From contig CAJVPJ010000403.1 of NCBI GenBank assembly GCA_910592205.1, positions 1 to 26,201 on the forward strand: a stretch of DNA of 26,201 nucleotides, in the 5' to 3' direction. The notes beneath the pieces were generated by a model that saw nothing but the letters and a program-made list of their open reading frames with translations, searched no databases and was not told the origin of the DNA. The translations under genes and the position numbers were made by a program. The stretch comes from Paraglomus occultum (Eukaryota; Glomeromycota; Glomeromycetes; Paraglomerales; Paraglomeraceae). Of the stretch, positions 1 through 8,300 are shown one piece after another. How positions within the stretch are numbered: position 1 is the first letter of the stretch; every line of letters begins with the position of its first letter.

Positions 1-344
1 GAGGTATTCGGTCTGATTCGCACAAATTGTAGCCATGTCTGTATTTGCTTCGGTCAAGGTGGGAGAGCAGAGGTATTCGGTCTGATTCGCACAAATTGTA
101 GCCATGTCTGTATTTGCTTCGGTCAAGGTGGGAGAGCAGAGGTATTGGGTCTGATCCGCACAACGTGTAGCCATGCCTGTATTTGCTTCGGTCAAGGTGG
201 GAGAGCAGAGGCATTCCGTCTGATTCGCACAGAGTGTAGCCATGTCTGTATTTGCTTCGGTCAAGGTGGGAGGGCAGAGATATTGGGTCTGATTCGCGCA
301 AAATATAGAAATAAGTTCTTCTGTCGGTTCCATGATGGGGAGCA
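1..344. repeat. 69-bp tandem repeat (minisatellite), about five copies, open at the left edge
   Basis: Copies start at 1, 70, 139, 208 and 277. The first two are identical, the third and fourth carry a few substitutions, and the fifth is intact only in its first third before decaying. A sixth start-like block (gaggtata) follows at 345, after a 68-base spacing. The period is exactly 23 codons. The forward frame beginning at base 1 has no stop in any copy, while the other two forward frames meet a stop in every unit. The array continues to the left of the window, so copy number is unknown. Confidence 0.95.
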
Positions 345-390
345 GAGGTATAATAGATCTGATTCGGGTAAATTGGCGTGTATGTCATAG
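1..390 (+). CDS. Possible 3' end of a repeat-protein ORF (partial)
   Basis: A forward frame is open from the left edge to a TAG at 388-390. Each 23-residue unit reads roughly EVFGLIRTNCSHVCICFGQ followed by GGRA, and so carries three cysteines (CxxxCxC). The last unit and tail are diverged. Copies differ by both silent changes (ATT/ATC, AGA/AGG) and replacements (N/T/E at one site, V/A at another), so selection on a protein is not obvious. One minus-strand frame is also open through the unit. I do not recognise the product. It may be coding, or a minisatellite whose length happens to be a multiple of three. Confidence 0.2.
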   Translation, partial: EVFGLIRTNCSHVCICFGQGGRAEVFGLIRTNCSHVCICFGQGGRAEVLGLIRTTCSHACICFGQGGRAEAFRLIRTECSHVCICFGQGGRAEILGLIRAKYRNKFFCRFHDGEQRYNRSDSGKLACMS

Positions 391-851
391 TAATAGGTTA
401 AATGAGCCTTCATTGACCGATCGTCGAATTTATAGCTGTTGACTGCTTCTATATATGGGCGAGCGATTATTTTACAGCCTTGACATTTAGCTTTCGCCAA
501 TCCGCTCGTTGGCTTGCGTTCGCTGATCGTTTTAAATCAAAACCAGGCTTATTATTAAACCTACTTACAAAATTTCCTACTCGTTACTTTTGAAATTTGT
601 TAATATCAGGTTACTCTCTCCACGTCGCGCTTACTAAACTTCGTCTAATCTAAAATAATGTTCACACTAAAAAATGATGTTCCTTCATTAGTAGGGTAAT
701 GCCTCAATTAGCAATTATAATTAGATTTTCAGAAGCAAATGTACTTACGCGGCATTGGAGTAATTGTATGAATAAACATATCCACACAATGGATGATGTC
801 TTTTGACGGCCGTCCAGCGCTTCCTTATATTTATTTCAATGTTTCACCAGA
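391..851. other. Intergenic, no feature seen
   Basis: AT-rich sequence with stops in all frames at short intervals. No tRNA box pair, transposon end or long ORF was seen. Confidence 0.6.
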
Positions 852-999
852 GTTGGAATCCACCTTCCAAATGCGGAAAGTAATATTTGGCTGCAGCGGT
901 GGTTGGAATTCACTTTCTAAATGCGGAAAGCATATCTATTGTTGGGAATTTGCGAACATTCTATGTGGCAGTTGGAATTTACCTTCCAGATGTGGAAGG
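852..999 (+). repeat. Three interspersed copies of a 29-bp motif
   Basis: A motif of the form gttggaatycacyttcyaaa followed by tgcggaaag occurs at 852-880, 902-930 and 971-999, spaced 50 and 69 bases apart. The first two differ at three sites, and the third at a few more. An ORF of 106 codons (793-1113) spans the block, but the 50-bp spacing shifts its frame between copies. The ORF is therefore probably a by-product of the repeat. Confidence 0.75.
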
Positions 1000-2071
1000 C
1001 GAATTGCAACTTCCGTATTACACGTAAGAAAATGTGATGAGTCGGTAATGAATGGTTGGGGATGGCAAGTTGGCTTAACAAGAGAACTGATTTACCGAAG
1101 TCAGCACGGCTAAAAAATTCTCAATTTTATTTATACAGAAACACTTTGTACGTTAAACAGCAACGACATATTTTCAATTATATAATTAGACAGATGTAAA
1201 TTACAATGTTCACAATTGGAAAACAATTCTATAATTATCTCATTATTAGTACGACATAAAGAGTGTCAGATGACTGTCGAGAATGTATATTGCTCGTAAC
1301 ACGTATCGCGTGAGATCGACTTATCAAGTTTGCTTGCGTATTATTTCTGTAAACGACGTATGTTCGCAAACTATTGAAATAACTTTCCATGGATGCGCTG
1401 CAGTGTGCAGCGGAAATAATTAGCGATCACTCCTAATCCTTGCTCACTGAATTTTGTGCAATCAATCCATTCAGGCTCATTTTCAGACCAAACCAGTCTT
1501 ACACTTCCAATTTTTACACACGCTAATTTCATCGACTCTTTCTAATAAACGAGTAGTTGCTATATTCTGTTCATTGAAACCTATTTCCCGGTAATTACTT
1601 CAGATCACTAATTATTGTATCGATATTAATGTTTTTATGGTGTCCGTCGAATATCCTGGTAGCACTTGCGACTTACTTATTTGTCTACGTAAGAACGTGC
1701 GTTTTTAACCTATAATTTTCGAAAAAAAAAAAAACAAAACAAAAAAACAGACGATAACTCAGGCCAACACGGTAATCAAGAATTAGTTCGACAGTCGTGA
1801 GCAGTAAAAGTTTGCTTAAAAGTCAATAAGAGTCGAGAAATAGGAGAAGCCACGGCTCCGATCGAAAGAACAAATTATCGTGGCTTTCAATTACAAACCG
1901 ATTTTCAATGAGCGATAGACAAACAGCATCTTCATCAAATTTCAACCTCCAAAACTTGAGTCCTTGTTTTGTATTATTACAAAGCAAAGATTTGTATTAT
2001 TTCTGGTTATAATTGCACTGATTTTGGCGTAAAACCGCAATTTTCTGCGTAATCGGTCAGGTCTATCGATC
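1000..2071. other. Intergenic, no confident feature
   Basis: Mostly AT-rich non-coding DNA with an A-rich tract near 1724-1748. A short frame starting with ATG at 1908 (MSDRQTASSSNFNLQ...) stays open about 34 codons. It could be an upstream exon of the tiny spliced model at 2072-2235, but I found no convincing donor linking the two. Confidence 0.4.
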
Positions 2072-2235
2072 ATGGAACTCGCAGATAAGCTGCTAAATGC
2101 GTTTTGCTTGAGTAAGTAATTTCACTAGGTTATCTCATTGGTAGAAGTAGGTGATTATAAGCTGCAGTTTAATTAATGTCAGAATTAATTGAAGCTAAAG
2201 ATGATATGACTTCCGCTCAATGGTACGAATATTAA
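2072..2235 (+). CDS. Possible very small spliced gene (about 30 residues)
   Basis: An ATG at 2072 opens a frame to a GTAAGTAA donor at 2112. An acceptor (tgtcag) ends at 2182. The 71-nt intron matches the size class of the introns in the confident gene of this window. Joining in phase 1 gives a 30-residue product ending at TAA 2233-2235 (N-terminus MELADKLLNAFCL, C-terminus MTSAQWYEY). It matches no family I know. Short in-phase splices arise by chance in AT-rich DNA, so this is only a candidate, possibly part of a longer gene. Confidence 0.2.
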
Positions 2236-2335
2236 GCGCATATTTCGTCATTTACGCAGCACAATAATTGTGGAAACCTTTAAGCAAAATCGAGTAGATA
2301 ATTTATGGAGTTATTAAACAGACTTGGCTTTTCTT

Positions 2336-2465
2336 ATTGGCGGCATTGGTTTTTTTAACTAAGCACAGAAAAGTTAACCAATAATAATGTGGCCGATGCT
2401 GAAACTAACCAATGGGATCAAAGAATAAATTTTATCAACCAATGAAAAGTCATAGTTTCAGCATC
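2336..2465. repeat. CCAAT-box cluster with a 13-bp perfect inverted repeat
   Basis: Five CCAAT pentamers lie within 108 bp: inverted at 2336-2340 and 2345-2349, direct at 2378-2382, 2409-2413 and 2439-2443. gatgctgaaacta at 2395-2407 is the exact reverse complement of 2453-2465, with a 45-base loop. CCAAT boxes bind the HAP/NF-Y complex in fungi, so this could be a promoter. The inverted repeat could equally mark a small non-autonomous element. No confident gene starts next to it. Confidence 0.5.
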
Positions 2466-2622
2466 AATTAAATATTAAAAGAAAGCAGAATGTCTTATTA
2501 CAAAACAAGAGACTAATCTTTGGCAAAAATATTTCGTACAAATAACTTATATCTACTACTACTTTTTAATTTTTAATTATAAATTAATGCTCATCTTTTG
2601 TTTCAACCGTAGAACCACAAGC

Positions 2623-3000
2623 TCAATGGTAATTGATAACAACCAATCGATAAATCGAAGCCCTTTTTTGTAATTGAACGCTGATTAATTTTTTGCTAAA
2701 GTTATGACTAATGTTAACCGTTCGACCAGGAACTTGGTTGTATACTTGAATAAAAAATGTACAAACATAATACAAAATGTACATCCTAACATAGAGAAGC
2801 GTGACTCTATTTTGCAATATTATAATACTCTTCGCTTTGGCATCGAGCGATAATGTTATTACAGCGTAATAGTTAAGTAACTCAAAGTAACATAACATGT
2901 CATGGGCTAAACAATGACTCAATTTGTAATTAATATTACTAATTACCATCGGAGTTAAACTCCGTTTCAGGGAACCAGACAGCAAACCGATTATAAACAT
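2623..3000 (-). CDS. Hypothetical ORF, 125 codons, doubtful
   Basis: An uninterrupted frame runs from an ATG at 3000 to 2623. The product is rich in I, L, Y, S and N with several weakly hydrophobic stretches and no recognisable motif. About one ORF of this length is expected by chance in AT-rich DNA over a window this size. No splice-compatible neighbour or homologous block was recognised. Confidence 0.12.
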   Translation of the reverse strand: MFIIGLLSGSLKRSLTPMVISNINYKLSHCLAHDMLCYFELLNYYAVITLSLDAKAKSIIILQNRVTLLYVRMYILYYVCTFFIQVYNQVPGRTVNISHNFSKKLISVQLQKRASIYRLVVINYH

Positions 3001-3475
3001 TGTCGCTAATACTCTAATGAGTATTTCCTGCTACGCAATACGAGTTACTACCTAGGTGGAGTATTATCCATACTCAGTTGAACGTAACGATGACATTGTC
3101 ATGTAGTTATGAGATTACTTCTTCGATGTGTTAAGTGAATATCTCCGTTCGAACTACGAACAATTAGTTATCAATTATCCAACCATTATAATTATACTTT
3201 CATGACGTTCACAACGTCTATACAATATCAGAGATAGTAGTATCTCTCATTCACATAACATCATCGGAACATAGCCGTATGTTGGTTAAGAAAGTTACAG
3301 TATTAAATATTCGCTACGAAGGAAAACGCATAGTGAAACCACTACGCTACGAGCCGACGGAAAGACTCGCCTTGTATCGATATAAAGAATAATATTAACA
3401 CAACATCATTAACAACGATCGTAATTATCGTAACGGAAGTCTTACAGTAAAACCTGCTTCCATATACTACGTTAA
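3001..3475. other. Intergenic, no feature seen
   Basis: AT-rich sequence without long frames, RNA gene signatures or obvious repeats. Confidence 0.5.
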
Positions 3476-3678
3476 GCTCCTTCTTCACGAGTCATTTCAG
3501 GAGACTTAAGCGTAGAATTGCATTTATTATCCTCTAGATCGAACTGATCGGGTTTAATGTTGAATCGCTTGCAATAAGCTAACCAAGTTTCAAGACGAAA
3601 GTCTAACGAGGTTTCGTTATGCCAAATATTAAGGTAGATCGTCGATTCAGGGACATATGCAATGTCAATAAGTCAGTT
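3476..3678 (-). CDS. Coding-like minus-strand frame, possible terminal exon
   Basis: A 67-codon minus frame is open from just after a stop near 3679 to a TAA at about 3476. It has a balanced composition (for example VPESTIYLNIWHNETSLDF, then FRLETWLAYCKRFNIKPDQF) and a charged C-terminus ending EEGA. It contains an ATG, but out of frame, so it could only be an internal or last exon. No AG acceptor lies at its 5' edge. The same frame is also open at about 3725-3810, but several stops separate the two. It may be a decayed gene or chance. The family is not recognised. Confidence 0.2.
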
Positions 3679-4260
3679 GGATTATAATTATCGTTTATCA
3701 GAAGAAATAGTTTATTAGTTATTTTTCAAGTCATTGAAGCTCAGCTTCAGAACATGAATACGATGCTGAGACAGTATCGGGGACAGAAGGTATTTAAGCT
3801 TTTGGAACTAATTTCTAATTAATGTCCAATAAAAGATAAGAAAATAAATTACTTCGGTACCGCAGCAATCATGTGATCAAATCGTCGCTCGCAAAGATAA
3901 AGCAATACTGATAGAAATGAAGATATTGTATAATAAACGTACAATTTAGTATTTATTGTTACAGCAAGCCGATCTGCAGATAAGCGATAAAATCTTCCTC
4001 CGCAATCGAACGAAATCAACATTAACTTTAGGATAATTATACATCTTTCGTCAGATTATCGTTATTCCGTGACAACTTTCAGTCGCAGCGCAAGCGCTAT
4101 ATTAACTTGGAATATATTCGTTCTTGAAAATTATATGATTATTTATTTAATTTTTGCGATAAATTCTCCGTCACGGTAAAAGATATATAAGCAGCTCGAA
4201 TCCCATCATCAAATATTCATTCACGGTCGATAGTAATTGATGTGTTAAAACAACCTTCTT
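3679..4260. other. Intergenic, downstream of the small minus-strand gene
   Basis: No confident gene. On the minus strand an AATAAA polyadenylation signal lies at 4147-4142, 114 nt past the stop of the gene that ends at 4261. At about 3731-3790 both strands show short exon-like frames that cannot be linked to anything. Confidence 0.45.
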
Positions 4261-4715
4261 TCACCAAAATCTTAAAGAAACAATTGTGGAAACCGAATTA
4301 CTTTCGTTGAATACGATATACAGTACTATAAAACGGCTCACATAAAAACTGTAAGATTTCAGCATAAATGACTCATTTAAGCTATATATAAACGGTGTCC
4401 ACGCATCAAGACGGAGGCCGTAAGTGGGAATGCCCGGTTTAAAGTCCACTAACTGTCCACCATATTTACCCAAAAGTAAAAGTGCGTGATTAGCTAAATT
4501 CTTATAGTCAACCATCAATCGCTCTCCCGCAGTATTTGTTCATATACATGTCAGAGTAATATAACAATACTATTAACGCACATACTTAATACTCTGCGAA
4601 AAATCTTCCTTACAGAGTAACAATCATCTGTGCTACAAAGATTACGCATTTCCTCGTCAGATGACTTTAATACTACCACGTAAGTCAAAACGACGAATGA
4701 AATAATTACACGCAT
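4261..4715 (-). CDS. Predicted secreted small protein, two exons, 130 aa, unknown function
   Basis: Exon 1 is 4715-4586, the intron 4585-4524 (62 nt, donor GTATGT, acceptor GAG), and exon 2 4523-4261 with a TGA stop. The joint is in phase (A|AG, Lys). Residues 1-17 (MRVIISFVVLTYVVVLK) look like a signal peptide: one basic residue then a hydrophobic run. The mature part has two early cysteines (CSTDDC), a basic stretch (VRKIFRRVLKRL) and a block GKYGGQLVDFKPGIPTYGL. A 4-codon uORF (ATG 4720, stop 4708-4706) overlaps the start. An AATAAA lies 114 nt past the stop. I recognise no family. It is divergent from the SZT2 gene, with about 595 bp between the starts. Exon 2 may end earlier if a further intron exists. 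The model rests on splice logic only. Confidence 0.35.
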
Positions 4716-5310
4716 TTCATTTTTCACAAAGAATCAAATGCGCTTGTTTAGTTAATTACTCGTTTCTACGGTTGTCCTCAATTAATGAACTCAAAAAGAA
4801 GACAAACACCAGAGGAAGAAAGACAATAGTAACGGAATTCATAGTGTCAAAACATGATTTCGGCAACAGAAATTATGAACCTTTAAATTTTACCCAAATC
4901 GATTCTTACGCTCGTCTTGGAGTTATGCCAACAAAAGTGACCCCATTAATGTCTCTTTGTAAATTCGAACTGATCTCTCGTGAGCTGTTTTGTTATACTA
5001 AAGCTTAGAAAGTTAAACATCGTCATTTAAGGCCGTGAAATCACTTTCAATAAATGCTTTGTGAGGACCTTTTGTTTGTTACGGTAACCCATATCTGGTT
5101 ACTCCTATAACTGATAGTAATAGACACCGACAATTATGGTTAAATCGATGCCCATTTAGGGTTCTGATGTGGCTGATCAAATGTCATGGGATTGGAGAAA
5201 TTTCATCCATTTCCAAACTATATCTCATAATGCGCCCGAGAATTTTCATTATGGATATCGCTATTCTTTGTAAATATTTATCATATTTATCGTTGTAGCC
5301 TTCGACCATA
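4716..5310. promoter_or_regulatory. Divergent intergenic region, probable promoter for the SZT2 gene and the small secreted-protein gene
   Basis: This 595-bp region separates the two divergent starts. AT-rich TATA-like sequence (aaatatttatcatatttatc) lies just upstream of the SZT2 ATG at 5311, whose -3 base is A. An in-frame TAG at 5296-5298 rules out an upstream start in the same exon. A 78-codon forward frame at 4772-5008 begins with a non-ATG codon and looks like chance. Only position and base composition support the promoter role. Confidence 0.4.
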
Positions 5311-8300
5311 ATGAGTGAATTTATACTACACGGTGCCGTTGAGGCCAAAGTACTACTATTACTCGTCACCGATTCGACTAAAGTTAAACGAGTAGAGTTA
5401 CAGAAATGGTTACTTAGGCGCCTCTATCGACCTCTCAGACCATTAATACACGATGTAAGAATCGCTTCGTCTTTTCTTTTTTTTCGGTTATGCGATTCTT
5501 CCAGTCTTTTGTCTTTGTTCTTCCCTATTTCTGACTTGCATTACTTCTAGAATGTTCGTATACTACACGTCTCAGCTACGCGACTATCCTCCCTAATGCA
5601 AACGCAGACTGTACAGCAAAAAACAACGAACATTTATACCCTTGATAATCTACCGAATCCAGACAGCTTTTATGACCGAGTATATAAATTAATGCCAAGT
5701 ACACGTATTATAACGTTGTGCAATAAATACAAGGTTGTCTTTGTCGTCGACGTTACGTGCTCTCTAGCAACAGTAGATTGTTATACTGGTGAAGTGATTA
5801 TATCAGAAGTATTTGAGAGGTATGTACAATATCATAAATAAGACGTTGGAATTTACATGCCGAATCAATCTGATAAAAAGAATTGGGGTATCGTTGATTA
5901 GTCTGAAGAAATCTATTTACGGTCTAGTTCAGCCGTCTATCCTAAAGGACCTGGATAGAGACGAAGCACTTCAGGTGCGTACATAGTTGCGACGTGTGCA
6001 GTAACCATACATTCTACGTGACTTACTTTATCATGTGCTTCGATAGTTTGAACCAGAAATTTCAATCACAGTGATTGCCGAGAGCTCGCACTTTGCATCG
6101 AATGCAAACGTGTTTCTCTACCTGGAAGAGTTCCCTACCATGAAAGTGCTCTTACAAAATGTAACAGTCACGAAAACCAATGTATCAAAAATTCTTGTCA
6201 AACTCCAATGTGAATTGAACGACTATCAACAGCGCGTTGCTGAATTGAGAGAAAAAGTTAAGCGCGTAAAGCAATTTCGTGTTCCATATAGAATGGACAC
6301 GGAAAACGAAGAAGAAACTGAATTTTCCGATGTGAAGAATATTTGGAGATTGGGATCTGGTGGTGGTAATCTAGCCTACAGTCTGAATGCTGGTCTGTTC
6401 GCCGCCCGTCTATGCCCTAATGATGGATTCGCATCTTTGGTAATCATTACGGATGGCGTCGTCAAATCTACTTTAGTTCAGATGTCAGACGACGACGATA
6501 TAATACAAGAACTCTGCAGAGAGGATATTAGTTGTAACATTATACAAGTAGGATCTGGTCAAGGATTTAATCCTACGTGCAGTTTTGGACTGGTCCCTGA
6601 TAATGAATTATTACGCTTTGTCGCCGCTGCTACTGGTGGTACATTTTCATACGCATGTGATTGTCCGAACGATATATCTTCAGAATCACTCAAAGATGGC
6701 ATCGCGTCCAATTTCTACCATTCATTTTGTTTATTGAGAGAAACTAGTTTTTCCAAGAAGAAGATTGAATACCGATACGCAAGCCTATCCGACAAGCCCG
6801 AAAGATCAATAGACGCTCCTCGTGAACGACGTGTTTATGGCAACCATAATGTCTTAGACGTTAATGACTATAATTTCCCATGGGATCCACGTAGTTTGTC
6901 ACCGCCAGTTGAGACAATTCTAACTAGATATAGGGAATATACTCTGCACATTAATGTGCAACAATTAATTTCCTTCCGTATCAGACAGGGCTTTATGGTG
7001 GAGAGTGTAGAAATAGTGAGAAATATGATCCATATTAGTCTCTTGCGCTTATGGCTTCCTAATATTATGATTCAATATAAGATTAAGGCGTTATGGTCTG
7101 GTGAGAACAGAGGAATGATACGACTGAGAGTGCCTCGCATCGAGATTAACGTCATCGCAGACATCAGATTCTCAATGTACTTTATCAGAGTACAAACAGG
7201 AGTAGACAATGATCCCAGGCATCCCTCGTTTTCCAAGGTCATTAGGCTGGATAAGTTTCTCGCCACCATATATGAAACAGATGAATTATTGAACGAACAA
7301 CTATTCTACAGGGCACAAAAAGATATCATGCAGCGTAATCGGGGTTTTGCAATTGATCGTGTAGAAAAGATTAAACAATTTTGGTGTGTGTTGGAGCAAA
7401 GCCCTTTTCGCCTGGATGGTAAATGTTGGTACGATCAGATTGCGTTTCAATTAATAGCTTCTCCGTCTCGCAAGATATTCAGTAAATCTTCGCTGATTGC
7501 TGCGCCTATACACGCTGCCCTATCTAGGCTCAGGCTGTTACTTGGCTTATGGGCATCTTTTGAGATATCAAAAGATGAGTATATCAAGTTGTTTTCTCCG
7601 CATGAGGGTGACAAAGCATGCCCTTTTAGTTTCTGTAAACTGAACTTGAAGCCAGTGTATGGAAGTTTAATTCTATTCACTTTGTCATTCTTCAATGTCA
7701 ATATGAATACTCGCCAAAGAGAAGCTGATAAAGTCAGAAATATGATAGCTGATACCTTATCATTTTTCAATGTTGTGACGGACAATAAGGATGATCATGA
7801 ATTGTGGGCTGATAAAGTCGGGAAAAAGATAAATGATGCGTTTTCATTCTTCAACGCTGATGTGAATGCCCATCAAGAAGAAGCCGATAAATTCAGGAAA
7901 ATAATAGACGATGATAGTTATGGGCGTGAAGATGAGACTTATTACATTTGTAGAAGACCCCTTTCATTTATAATGATCCCAGACATGGATGACACTATGC
8001 CGGATGATCAAAATTCCGCCGTTGAGATAATTCCAGCTGGTTATCGTTCTATAGTTCAATCGTACCTACAGTGTAGGCAATGGTCTTGGCTGGACGACGT
8101 GGAAGACGACGTATCGCGTATAAGCATACGAACAGTTCCATTGCAGGATTTGGCGTTACAATACTTATTTAAAGCACGTTTGGATGAAAAATACATGTTA
8201 GTATACCATCAGGGCAGTCTACAAATATTCTACCGTGAAATCGACTTTGGTGCTGAATCGAAAGAAGATGAAATCAGAACTTCCACTGTCTGTGGTGTAC

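Noticed and set aside
1-344. CRISPR-like array
   Set aside because: The repeats are contiguous 69-bp units with no unique spacers, and the genome is eukaryotic.
793-1113. 106-codon forward ORF
   Set aside because: It is open largely because of the repeated 29-bp motif. Copies fall in different frames and the product has no recognisable features.
2183-2320. A third exon for the tiny gene, using donor 2223 and acceptor 2259
   Set aside because: The intron would be only 37 nt, shorter than any other seen here.
7072-7785. Minus-strand ORFs of 65 and 112 codons
   Set aside because: They are antisense shadows inside the long SZT2 exon, whose plus frame aligns with the family.
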